This document shows positions 7,794 to 14,707 of a stretch of 22,856 nucleotides of DNA, one piece after another. A program made the position numbers and the translations under genes. Under the pieces are notes generated by a model. It did not search any database. It worked only from the letters and a program-made list of their open reading frames with translations, and was not told the DNA's origin. The first letter of the stretch is position 1; each line of letters opens with the position of its first letter. Origin of the DNA: Defluviitaleaceae bacterium (GTDB taxonomy: Bacteria > Bacillota > Clostridia > Lachnospirales > WRAX01); assembly GCA_009787945.1 (NCBI GenBank), contig WQSI01000005.1:1-22856 (forward strand). Direction: 5' to 3'.

Positions 7794-7926
7794 GAAGTTA
7801 GATATTTAATATAGTATCTTGATACGGGTTTATTGCGTATAATTATTGAGAATAATACTCTTGGTGATTATTATGTCAAAATTTTGTTATTACATTGAGC
7901 TTGCGATAAAGAAAGGGGTTGAGGCA

Positions 7927-8424
7927 ATGAAGTTTTTTACAGGAAAAGATGAAGCTGTCTTACTTGTTTCCAATTCTATTATAAACCAAGCTTCTAAAAT
8001 GGGGTTAGGAATGACCCATATGAAATTGCAGAAGTTAATCTATTTTGTTTACAAAAAATATTTAAAGGACTATGATATAAAGCTTTTCGATAACCCGATT
8101 GAGTCTTGGCGACTTGGTCCCGTTATTAGAGTTGTTTATGATGAATATAGTAAATTTGGAAAAGAGAATATTAACCACATATACGCAAAAACAAATATAA
8201 GTGGAGAAAAACGTGTAGTTTCTTTTGAGCGTAAAGATTTTTATGATGCTCTGGAATACGTATTGGATAAATATGGAAATCTTGATGGTTGGGATTTGAG
8301 TCAGATAACTCATGTGCCTGGTACAGCTTGGGCTATAGCGTATGAAGATAATGGTCGCCCTCTTGATGATGAAGATATAATTAAGGAGGAGTGGTACGAT
8401 ATTGAAGCCGTTTACAGAAGATAG
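7927..8424 (+). CDS. Panacea-domain (SocA/DUF4065-type) protein, probable antitoxin
   Basis: A protein of 165 residues from the ATG at 7927. The Panacea hallmarks are in order: MKLQKLIYFVYKKYL (family pattern LQKLLYYAQ), then the IESWRLGPV motif (family pattern EAW.YGPV), then an acidic C-terminal part. The frame extends upstream to a TTG at 7846, but ATG 7927 has GAAAGGGG 8 bp before it and begins just ahead of the domain. Panacea proteins neutralise a wide range of toxins encoded next to them. Here the next gene overlaps by 23 bp and starts from a Shine-Dalgarno inside this gene, so the two are translationally coupled. The domain call is from motif recognition and is fairly sure. The antitoxin role is inferred from the family and the gene order. 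Confidence 0.82.
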   Translation: MKFFTGKDEAVLLVSNSIINQASKMGLGMTHMKLQKLIYFVYKKYLKDYDIKLFDNPIESWRLGPVIRVVYDEYSKFGKENINHIYAKTNISGEKRVVSFERKDFYDALEYVLDKYGNLDGWDLSQITHVPGTAWAIAYEDNGRPLDDEDIIKEEWYDIEAVYRR

Positions 8425-8734
8425 GCTTAGGGAGGATATAGAGCCTCCACCTCCAGATAAAAATTATAAACGAGAAAAAGGTAAAGCACGTTTGACTGCA
8501 AGTTTGGAGGGTCAAAACCCTGATGAGCAACGTAGAGGTATGGCATATAAACTCACCATTATAACATTGGTGGGTATATTTGGTATATTTATTCTTGCTT
8601 GGGTGGCAATGTTTTTTGCTGATGGGGGAGAAGTTAGTGTTATTGGTGAGTTTTCTTTAAGTGTGATAAGTCTTTTGATACCATTGCTTACATTTATCTT
8701 TGGTTATCTTTTTGGAACCAAGCAGAAAGATTAG
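8402..8734 (+). CDS. Small two-helix membrane protein, candidate toxin of the Panacea pair
   Basis: A protein of 110 residues that I do not recognise from its sequence. It starts at a TTG (8402), 10 bp after a perfect AAGGAGGAG (8383-8391) inside the Panacea gene, and overlaps that gene by 23 bp. Residues 1-47 are charged, with a PPPP stretch. Two hydrophobic helices follow, about 50-72 (ITLVGIFGIFILAWVAMFF) and about 83-104 (LSVISLLIPLLTFIFGYLF), with a short loop between and a KQKD tail. A membrane-perturbing toxin would fit the partner gene. An ordinary small membrane protein is the alternative. The TTG start is unusual but well supported by the Shine-Dalgarno. Confidence 0.7.
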   Translation: MKPFTEDRLREDIEPPPPDKNYKREKGKARLTASLEGQNPDEQRRGMAYKLTIITLVGIFGIFILAWVAMFFADGGEVSVIGEFSLSVISLLIPLLTFIFGYLFGTKQKD

Positions 8735-8754
8735 TGGTGATTGATAAATAATTC

Positions 8755-8783
8755 TTGACAAATCCACAAAAATGTGATACATT
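8755..8783 (+). promoter_or_regulatory. Promoter upstream of speD
   Basis: TTGACA (8755-8760), 17-bp spacer, TACATT (8778-8783). The start would fall near 8790, only about ten bases before a terminator-like hairpin. Confidence 0.7.
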
Positions 8784-8798
8784 TAACACACGAACGGT

Positions 8799-8833
8799 CC
8801 CAAGCCTGAAGTAACGGGTTTTGGGGCTTTTTC
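8799..8833 (+). terminator. Terminator-like hairpin in the speD leader (possible attenuator)
   Basis: CCCAAGCCTG (8799-8808) pairs with CGGGTTTTGGG (8815-8825) around the loop AAGTAA, ten pairs with one bulged T, followed by GCTTTTTC. It could end transcripts from the membrane-protein gene. It also lies downstream of the speD promoter, so it would have to be read through or refolded for speD expression. A shorter alternative pairing, AAGCC/GGCTT, is visible. I do not recognise a known riboswitch class. Confidence 0.6.
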
Positions 8834-8859
8834 TTGAAATAATTTAAGAGGTGATGAGA

Positions 8860-9645
8860 TTGTCAGACAAATTAAAATTACATGGGTTTAATAATCTTAC
8901 CAAGTCGTTGAGTTTTAATATTTATGACATCTGTTATGCAGGCAGTGCCAAGGAGCAAGAGGATTATATTGCTTATATTGACGAGGAATATAATGCTGAC
9001 AGGCTAACGGATATTTTGCTTCATGTGACAGAGATGATTGGAGCCCATGTTCTTAATATTTCTAAGCAGGATTATGACCCCCAAGGGGCTTCTGTTACCA
9101 TTTTGATTGCAGAAGAGGAAATTAAAAAACCTGTTGGTCTTGCAGAAAAAGAAACCGTCGTGGCTCATTTGGACAAAAGCCACATAACTGTTCACACCTA
9201 TCCAGAATTTCATCCAGAAACCAACATAGCCACCTTTAGGGTGGACATTGATGTTTCCACCTGTGGAGAAATTACACCTCTGTCAACTCTTAATTATCTA
9301 ATAGAAAATTTTGATTCTGACATTATTACCATGGATTACCGTGTAAGGGGCTTCACCCGTGATGTGGCAGGAAATAAAATTTTCATGGATGAACAACTTG
9401 CAAGTATACAGGATTATATAGACCCTGCAACCCTAGAAAAATATGACGTTATTGATATGAATGTTTATCAGCACAACCTTTTCCATACTAAAATGATGCT
9501 AAGTGATGTGGATTTGCAAGAGTATTTATTTAACCATGATGTGTATGAGCTTGCCCCCCGCAAGCGGCTGGAAATTATCAACAATATCCGACGGGAGATG
9601 ATTGAAATTTTCAGTGGTGTGACGGTTTTTGGGGAGAAAAGATAG
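8860..9645 (+). CDS. speD: S-adenosylmethionine decarboxylase, E. coli type (SpeD)
   Basis: A protein of 261 residues, near the 264 of the E. coli enzyme and much longer than the 120-130-residue Bacillus type. The pro-enzyme cleaves itself between Lys106 and Ser107 in HLDKSHITVHTYPE, turning the serine into the pyruvoyl cofactor. Cys135 in STCGEITPL is the conserved catalytic cysteine region. It makes decarboxylated SAM, the aminopropyl donor for spermidine. The N-terminus KLKLHGFNNLTKSLSF is nearly that of E. coli as I remember it. I chose TTG 8860: it lies 8 bp after GAGG of a GAGGTGAT Shine-Dalgarno (8848-8855), whereas the alternative GTG at 8851 falls inside that site. No spermidine synthase (speE) gene is adjacent. 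Confidence 0.93.
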   Translation: MSDKLKLHGFNNLTKSLSFNIYDICYAGSAKEQEDYIAYIDEEYNADRLTDILLHVTEMIGAHVLNISKQDYDPQGASVTILIAEEEIKKPVGLAEKETVVAHLDKSHITVHTYPEFHPETNIATFRVDIDVSTCGEITPLSTLNYLIENFDSDIITMDYRVRGFTRDVAGNKIFMDEQLASIQDYIDPATLEKYDVIDMNVYQHNLFHTKMMLSDVDLQEYLFNHDVYELAPRKRLEIINNIRREMIEIFSGVTVFGEKR

Positions 9646-9662
9646 TGAATAAATATGGTAAC

Positions 9663-9826
9663 TAGACCTGTTCCGAAACCTGCTTTCGTCATATTTTTGA
9701 GGATTTTTGTTGAAATACAAGGTGGCAGGTTCCCTGCATACCTTTGGGTATGCAGGGGTTCTGACGCTGCAGCATTTCGGCAAAAAGACCAAAAAGATGG
9801 CGGAATGAGGTTTCGGAGCAGGTCTA
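9663..9826 (+). repeat. Palindromic TA-bounded element, copy 3 (164 bp)
   Basis: TAGACCTGTTCCGAAACCTG at the left and its near-complement ending AGCAGGTCTA at the right. The central perfect 11-bp hairpin is CCCTGCATACC-TTTG-GGTATGCAGGG. It fills almost the whole gap between speD and cdd. Long frames are open through it on both strands. Confidence 0.9.
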
Positions 9827-9841
9827 CTATGGAGTGGTGAA

Positions 9842-10246
9842 ATGGATATTAAGAATTTAATCAAACAAGCGATTGAAGCCCGTGAAATGGCTTACGCGCC
9901 TTATTCTGGGTTTAAGGTTGGGGCGGCGTTGCTAAGTGTTTGTGGCAAAGTTTATACGGGCTGTAATGTTGAAAATGCAGCATTTACCCCAGGTATTTGT
10001 GCCGAGCGCACAGCTGTTTCTACGGCTGTTGCTGACGGTGTTCGCAAATTTTCTGCAATTGCTGTTGTGGGCGGGGCTGACCATTTGGCAGATGACTGCT
10101 TTCCCTGCGGGGTATGCCGTCAAGTGTTGATGGAGTTTTGCCCGCCAGGTTTTCAAATAATAGTGGCTAAAAGCCCAGAAGAATATAGGGTTTTTACTCT
10201 GGGACAGCTGTTGCCTCATGGTTTTGGACCGTCTAACTTAGAGTAA
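9842..10246 (+). CDS. cdd: Cytidine deaminase
   Basis: A protein of 134 residues, the size of the tetrameric Bacillus-type enzyme (136). The substrate-binding CNVENAAF is followed by the zinc/catalytic CAE (Cys53, Glu55) and PCGVCRQ (Cys89, Cys92). These three cysteines bind zinc and the glutamate shuttles the proton. It deaminates cytidine and deoxycytidine to uridine and deoxyuridine in pyrimidine salvage. The start ATG has GGAG 7 bp upstream, 5 bp beyond the end of element copy 3. In many Firmicutes cdd lies near era; here it is next to obg, another ribosome-assembly GTPase. Confidence 0.95.
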   Translation: MDIKNLIKQAIEAREMAYAPYSGFKVGAALLSVCGKVYTGCNVENAAFTPGICAERTAVSTAVADGVRKFSAIAVVGGADHLADDCFPCGVCRQVLMEFCPPGFQIIVAKSPEEYRVFTLGQLLPHGFGPSNLE

Positions 10247-10258
10247 ATAAAATAAACT

Positions 10259-10286
10259 AGCTCCTGCCTTGCTTTTGGTGGGAGCT
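10259..10286 (+). terminator. Hairpin after cdd (weak terminator candidate)
   Basis: AGCTCC...GGGAGCT with inner CC/GG pairs. It is not followed by a U-run, only TGTGTTATAAT, so termination is doubtful. It overlaps the obg promoter. Confidence 0.4.
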
Positions 10287-10297
10287 TGTGTTATAAT
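10269..10297 (+). promoter_or_regulatory. Promoter of obg with extended -10
   Basis: -35 TTGCTT (10269-10274), 17-bp spacer, TATAAT (10292-10297) preceded by TG at 10289-10290. The transcript would start close to the AAGGTGAT ribosome-binding site, giving a very short leader. Confidence 0.65.
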
Positions 10298-10315
10298 ATA
10301 AAAAGGTGATTAATT

Positions 10316-11587
10316 ATGTTTGTAGATAAGGTAAAAATTAAAATTGCAGGGGGCAAGGGCGGCGATGGTCATGTTTCCTTCCACCGTGCTAAATATGTTG
10401 TAAATGGCGGGCCAGATGGCGGCGACGGCGGCCGTGGCGGCGACATTATTTTTCAGGTGGATGATAACATGTCCACTCTTCTTGACTTTCGTTATAAACG
10501 CAAGTTTGCAGCCCCTGACGGCAACCCTGGCGAAAAAAATAACAGAAGCGGCAAAGGTGCTGAAAATGTGATTATTGACGTGCCACGGGGAACAATTATC
10601 CGCGAAGTGGAAAGCGGGCAGATTATGGCGGACATGTCTACCCCTGGGGAGATGCGCACTTTGATAAAAGGCGGCAAAGGCGGCAAAGGCAACCAGCATT
10701 TTGCCACCCCAACCCGCCAAGCCCCAAGATATGCCGAGAGAGGGCGGGAGTCTAAGTCGTATGAGGTGTTTTTAGAGCTTAAAACCCTTGCGGATGTTGG
10801 GCTTATCGGCTTACCAAATGTGGGCAAGTCTACTTTGCTTTCTATGGTAACAAATGCAAATCCAAAAATTGCTAATTATCATTTTACAACCCTTTCCCCA
10901 AATTTAGGGGTTGTGCGCAATTCTTACGGTGAAGATTTTGTTCTTGCGGACATTCCTGGGCTTGTGGAAGGGGCAAGCCAAGGGGTTGGGCTTGGTTCGG
11001 ACTTTTTGCGCCATGTGGAGCGTACAAAGGCATTTATCCATGTTGTGGACGCTTCTGGTTTTGAAGGGGTGCAGCCCCTTGATGCTCTTGAGCAAATTAA
11101 CAAAGAGCTAGGGGAATATGACCCTTCACTGTTGAAACGTCCTCAAATAATTGCCGCTAACAAAATGGACATACCCGAAGCCCAGGAAAATATTTTTGAT
11201 ATAGAAGCCTACTGCAAAGAACAAGACTGGCAGTTTTTTGCCATTTCTGCCGCAAGCAACCAAGGCCTTGACCCTTTAATGTCTGCTGTCCACCAAATTG
11301 TGAAGTCTATTCCTGATGAGGTTGTTTTTGAAGAAGACTTTGTGGAGGTAGAAAAGATAGCCGATGGGCCATTTACCGTCACCGTTGTTGATGATGATTA
11401 TTATGTTGTTGAAGGTGTGGGCGTTGAAAAAATGGTGGGCTATACTAGCATAGACACAGAAAAAGGCAATGCCTTCTTCCAAAAATATCTAAAGGATAAA
11501 GGGATAATTGCCGAATTAGAAAATAAGGGGATTAGCGAAGGGGATACCGTTCGCATTTATGACCTTGAGTTTGAGTATTATCCATAG
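10316..11587 (+). CDS. obgE: GTPase Obg/CgtA, ribosome assembly factor
   Basis: A protein of 423 residues. The glycine-rich Obg domain (about 1-158) has repeated GGxGGxG segments such as GGKGGDGHVSFHRAKYV. The GTPase domain has G1 GLPNVGKST (165-173), G3 DIPG (212-215) and G4 NKMD (282-285). The C-terminal OCT domain (about 350-423) is the form found in Firmicutes. Obg binds the 50S subunit, monitors GTP and (p)ppGpp, and in Bacillus is needed for growth and the general stress response. It heads a plus-strand run with the transglutaminase-like gene 11 bp downstream and yhbY after it. obg and yhbY often lie close together in Firmicutes, usually with nadD, which is absent here. Confidence 0.97.
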   Translation: MFVDKVKIKIAGGKGGDGHVSFHRAKYVVNGGPDGGDGGRGGDIIFQVDDNMSTLLDFRYKRKFAAPDGNPGEKNNRSGKGAENVIIDVPRGTIIREVESGQIMADMSTPGEMRTLIKGGKGGKGNQHFATPTRQAPRYAERGRESKSYEVFLELKTLADVGLIGLPNVGKSTLLSMVTNANPKIANYHFTTLSPNLGVVRNSYGEDFVLADIPGLVEGASQGVGLGSDFLRHVERTKAFIHVVDASGFEGVQPLDALEQINKELGEYDPSLLKRPQIIAANKMDIPEAQENIFDIEAYCKEQDWQFFAISAASNQGLDPLMSAVHQIVKSIPDEVVFEEDFVEVEKIADGPFTVTVVDDDYYVVEGVGVEKMVGYTSIDTEKGNAFFQKYLKDKGIIAELENKGISEGDTVRIYDLEFEYYP

Positions 11588-11598
11588 GAGAACACAAA

Positions 11599-12540
11599 AT
11601 GGAGAAAGTGGAGTTAAAAAAGCGGGTTGCCCAATTAAGTGAATTTCCTGACTTTGCTGATGATGGAATTAAATTTGATTTTACTTTTGACTTAAACCGT
11701 CGGGATTTGTATGGAAGTCTGATTGAGGAATTTAAGCTTGATGAGGTGACAGCAGGTTATGAAGATGTGGACCTGATGCTGGTTTTGCTCACTTGGTTAA
11801 ATAACAATTTCAAACATAACGGAGCATCGGATATGCCAGAAAAACGTGATGCTGTGTCTATTGTGGGTTATATCCGTGAAAATCCAGAGGGTATAAACTG
11901 CCGCGGGCTTTCAATTTTATATGCAGAGCTTTTGCGCCTATATGGTATAGAAGCAAAACACATAACCTGTATGCCTTTAGAAGACGATTATTATGTACAT
12001 GTTGTAACCCATGCTTTTTCAAGAAAGCTGCAACAATGGATAATGATAGACCCCTCATTTGGGCTTTATTTTAAAGATGCTGATGGAAACTATATGGACT
12101 TGCACGCCCTTCGCTGCGTGTTTGCAGAAGGCACACATGAAAAGTTGATTGCCCCGAAAAATCACCCTTGGTTTGAAATGGGGGAATGGGCTTCCTTTAT
12201 GTCTGACTATCTTTTTAGGTTTAGCACAGCAACTAACTTTACATTTGGTTCAGACTTCAGCCCAAATATCGAATTGCGGGAAAACTCTATAATGCTTATA
12301 CCTGTTGGCTTTTCTGGCAATAGACCTGCCCCGAAACCTCATTCCGCCATCTTTTCGGTATTTTTGCCGAAATGCTACAGCGTCAGAACCCCCACATACC
12401 TTCGGGTATGTGGGGAACCTGCCGCCTTGCATTTCAACAAAAATCCTCAAAAATCTGACGAAAGCAGGTTTCAGAACAGGTCTAATGATTCAGATTTGGT
12501 CACAACATCAGCAGAAAACTTTTTTGCCCCGCCAAAATAA
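11599..12540 (+). CDS. Transglutaminase-like cysteine protease-fold protein carrying an in-frame palindromic element
   Basis: A protein of 313 residues. The transglutaminase-like core shows a Cys-His-Asp triad: Cys101 in INCRGLSILYAELLR, His138 in VVTHAF (His134 also near), and Asp151 in MIDPSF. Such proteins act as proteases, amidases or transglutaminases; the substrate is unknown. There is no signal peptide, so it is probably cytoplasmic. Residues 242-295 are encoded by palindromic element copy 4. Removing the element and one TA restores SGN-NDSDLVTT with the same frame and stop, giving an ancestral protein of about 259 residues. The insert follows the core domain, so activity may survive. 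SD AGGAGA lies just before the ATG, 11 bp after obg. Confidence 0.85.
   Translation: MEKVELKKRVAQLSEFPDFADDGIKFDFTFDLNRRDLYGSLIEEFKLDEVTAGYEDVDLMLVLLTWLNNNFKHNGASDMPEKRDAVSIVGYIRENPEGINCRGLSILYAELLRLYGIEAKHITCMPLEDDYYVHVVTHAFSRKLQQWIMIDPSFGLYFKDADGNYMDLHALRCVFAEGTHEKLIAPKNHPWFEMGEWASFMSDYLFRFSTATNFTFGSDFSPNIELRENSIMLIPVGFSGNRPAPKPHSAIFSVFLPKCYSVRTPTYLRVCGEPAALHFNKNPQKSDESRFQNRSNDSDLVTTSAENFFAPPK
12321..12484 (-). repeat. Palindromic TA-bounded element, copy 4 (164 bp), inside a coding sequence
   Basis: The reverse complement of the copy 2/3 type: it begins TAGACCTGCCCCGAAACCTC and ends with AGAACAGGTCTA. The central perfect 11-bp hairpin is CCCCACATACC-CGAA-GGTATGTGGGG. If TA is the duplicated target, the insertion added 162 bp, which is 54 codons. 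The plus-strand frame used by the host gene has no stop. Confidence 0.92.
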
Positions 12541-12565
12541 ATACACATTTATAGGAGATAATAAC

Positions 12566-12856
12566 ATGGCATTAACAAGCAAAGAAAGAGCGAAACTGCG
12601 CTCTATGGCAAACCAGATGACCGCAATTTTTCACGTTGGCAAAGAAGGGGTTACACCAGAATTTATAATTGGTGTGCGGGATGCCTTAGAAGCGCGGGAG
12701 CTTATAAAAATTGACCTTAACCAAAATTGCGAATTGGAAGTGGATGAGGCTGCCGAAATTGTAGCATCCCGAACGGGGGCAGAGCTTGTCCAAACAATTG
12801 GCCGCAAATTTGTTTTATACCGCAAGTCAAAAACAAAGAAGGAAGGTGTGCTTTGA
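12566..12856 (+). CDS. yhbY: YhbY-family (CRM domain) RNA-binding protein
   Basis: A protein of 96 residues, the full length of the single-domain bacterial CRS1-YhbY family. Typical features are the N-terminal LTSKERAKLRSMAN, the conserved VGKEGVTPEFI, and the C-terminal QTIGRKFVLYRKSK. YhbY associates with pre-50S particles during ribosome assembly. GGAG lies 8 bp before the ATG. The gene follows the transglutaminase-like gene by 25 bp, and its stop overlaps the start of the next gene by one base (TGATG). Its closeness to obg fits a shared ribosome-assembly role. Confidence 0.94.
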   Translation: MALTSKERAKLRSMANQMTAIFHVGKEGVTPEFIIGVRDALEARELIKIDLNQNCELEVDEAAEIVASRTGAELVQTIGRKFVLYRKSKTKKEGVL

Positions 12857-14535
12857 TGAAGAAATTAACAAGAGGCTTAACCCTTTTTTTGGCTATGATT
12901 ATGCTTGTGGGGCTTTTGCCTGTTCCTGCTAATGCCAGCTCTTACATCACCCTGCCCCCTAGCACCTCTGCCACGGTGGTGCGGGTTGTGGATGTTAACG
13001 CCATTGTTGTCCGCACGGCAAACGGCGAGGCTTTAGTGCGCCTTATCGGCGTAATGCCTGGGGGTTCTCAGCAGGCGGTAAACCATCTAGCAGGGCAGAT
13101 TGTTGGTCGTAATGTAATTTTAAACAGCGACCCAAACCTTCCAATTCAGCCCCATGGCCGCTGGAATTATATGTATGTCCACTTAGACGGCAGGTTTATC
13201 AACCGCGAAATTGTTGAAATGGGCTTTGCTTTGTTTAACGATGCCCACTATTTTACCATGTATTTTGAACAAATGGAAGAAGCAGAATATATCGCGGGTT
13301 TGGTTGGTTTGGGCTTTTGGGCAACAGATATGCGCCAGCCAACCCTGCTAAGGCATCAAGACCGCATAAATATCAACACAGCCACCCAATGGCAAATTTA
13401 TAACCGCCTTGATGTTGACATGGTTCTTGCTCAGGCAATTGTGTCCTATCGCAACACCCACCCAATCCGCCATGTTAACGACCTTGTTTTTGTACAAGGC
13501 ATGACGGGGGAAGATTTTGCGCGCAACCGCTACCGAATGGGGGTTTCTACCAACATCAACACAGCGGCAGAGGACGAGCTTGCAACAATGTTCACCCTTG
13601 CTACAGCCCGCGCTATTACAGACTCTCGTGTTACACAAGGTCCTTTTACAAATATCAACCAGCTTGTAGGACGCGGGGTGATGACCCAGCTGCAATTTAA
13701 CAATGCAGAGCATTTTATCAGCCTTGAAGATGAATACACAATTGAGCTATACCGCCCTAGCTTTAGGGCGAATATTAACCTTGCAAGCCAAATGCAGCTG
13801 ACACGGGCAGGGGCAACACCAGCCCAGGCATCTGCATACATTGCCCAGCGCGCCATCATGCCTTTGCGCAATGTGCAGGATTTGATGCATCACGCCGCCT
13901 TTAACACCCAAAACACCAACGCAATTGCAGACAATATGCGCACCCATACCAATATAAACACAGCCCCAAGAAGCGAGATTGAAAGCCTTTTTGGCTCTAC
14001 TGGGATTACCACAGCAAACCTTAACACAGCTGTAAACAACATTATAAGCCACCGCCAAAACAATTATTTTGGAAGTGTGGAGGAGTTCCGCGGGTTTTTA
14101 CCAGCAGGGGCAAATTTTGATAACATCGCCCCATTTATATATGTGGATGAGCCTGAGTTGCCATGGGTTATTAACCTTAACCGCGCCACCAGAGAACAGC
14201 TTGAAGCCACAGGCATGTCAGCAGAAACTGCCCGTTTAATATCCATCAACACCCAGCGGGGAAGCTGGCTGTTGCCAAGCCAACTGCCTGCCATTGTGCG
14301 CAATTTGCCAGACCATGTTATGCGTCACCTTAGCCTACGCACCAACATTAACACAGCAGACCAGGTAGAGCTGATAAGCCTTGACCCATCTATGACATTG
14401 CAAATTGTAGAGCGGATAGAGCGTTACCGCGAAGAAATCCCCTTTGGCAATATGGCAGAAGTGCAAAGGCTTTTTGACTTGATGAACATGCGCACAGCCT
14501 ATAACCGCTTTGCACCACAAATAATTTTAAGGTAG
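12856..14535 (+). CDS. Secreted protein with degenerate SNase-like domain and six ComEA-like helix-hairpin-helix repeats
   Basis: A protein of 559 residues. Residues 1-29 form a Sec signal peptide (MKKLTRG, a hydrophobic core, then ANA before SS). Residues about 36-155 resemble the staphylococcal nuclease fold: VVRVVDVNAIVV, VRLIGV, HGRWNYMYV, FINREIVEMGFA. By eye, the catalytic positions are changed. DGDT becomes DVNA (46-49), and the DTPE site after Arg62 becomes MPGG (67-70). Both arginines, Arg62 and Arg102, remain. Six repeats follow, with NINTA-like motifs starting at 172, 233, 306, 366, 440 and 497, as in the DNA-uptake protein ComEA. I infer binding of extracellular DNA or a structural role at the envelope, probably without nuclease activity. 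ATG 12856 overlaps the yhbY stop; a TTG at 12853 is less likely. Confidence 0.8.
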   Translation: MKKLTRGLTLFLAMIMLVGLLPVPANASSYITLPPSTSATVVRVVDVNAIVVRTANGEALVRLIGVMPGGSQQAVNHLAGQIVGRNVILNSDPNLPIQPHGRWNYMYVHLDGRFINREIVEMGFALFNDAHYFTMYFEQMEEAEYIAGLVGLGFWATDMRQPTLLRHQDRININTATQWQIYNRLDVDMVLAQAIVSYRNTHPIRHVNDLVFVQGMTGEDFARNRYRMGVSTNINTAAEDELATMFTLATARAITDSRVTQGPFTNINQLVGRGVMTQLQFNNAEHFISLEDEYTIELYRPSFRANINLASQMQLTRAGATPAQASAYIAQRAIMPLRNVQDLMHHAAFNTQNTNAIADNMRTHTNINTAPRSEIESLFGSTGITTANLNTAVNNIISHRQNNYFGSVEEFRGFLPAGANFDNIAPFIYVDEPELPWVINLNRATREQLEATGMSAETARLISINTQRGSWLLPSQLPAIVRNLPDHVMRHLSLRTNINTADQVELISLDPSMTLQIVERIERYREEIPFGNMAEVQRLFDLMNMRTAYNRFAPQIILR

Positions 14536-14540
14536 GTTAT

Positions 14541-14704
14541 TAGACCTCCACGGAAATTGCATTCCGCCATCTTTTTGGTCAATTTCCGATTTTGACTGCA
14601 GGTTCAGAACCTGCACGAACCTATGGGTTCGCACAGAACTGCCCCTTTGCAAAATCAAGAATTGCCTCAAAAATCTGACGAAAGCCAATTCCCGCGGAGG
14701 TCTA
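14541..14704 (-). repeat. Palindromic TA-bounded element, copy 5 (164 bp, divergent subtype)
   Basis: Same length, TA ends and plan as copies 2-4, but different arms: TAGACCTCCACGGAAATTGC at the left and CCAATTCCCGCGGAGGTCTA at the right still pair. The central hairpin, read on the minus strand, is CTGTGCGAACC-CATA-GGTTCGTGCAG, with two G-U pairs. The frame open in other copies has a stop here. The right arm ends in GGAGG, which serves as ribosome-binding site for the next gene. Confidence 0.85.
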
Positions 14705-14707
14705 TTT

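Noticed and set aside
7846..7926. Panacea gene start at TTG 7846 or ATG 7873
   Set aside because: The extra residues are not part of the domain and lack a good ribosome-binding site. ATG 7927 has GAAAGGGG at proper distance.
8851..8859. speD start at GTG 8851 or ATG 8854
   Set aside because: Both lie inside the GAGGTGAT ribosome-binding site. TTG 8860 has proper spacing and gives the family N-terminus.
9526..9864. Minus-strand open frame spanning element copy 3 and the end of speD
   Set aside because: It is antisense to speD and formed by the open frame of the palindromic element. It is not a gene, though it shows that the element's frame is open.
12305..12565. Upstream extension of the yhbY frame through element copy 4
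   Set aside because: YhbY proteins are about 97 residues and the ATG at 12566 has GGAG in front. The extension is element-derived and overlaps the transglutaminase-like gene.
1752..14704. CRISPR array or Rho-independent terminators as explanation for the palindromic repeats
   Set aside because: The copies are dispersed, not spaced at regular intervals, have TA-bounded inverted ends and lack U-tracts.
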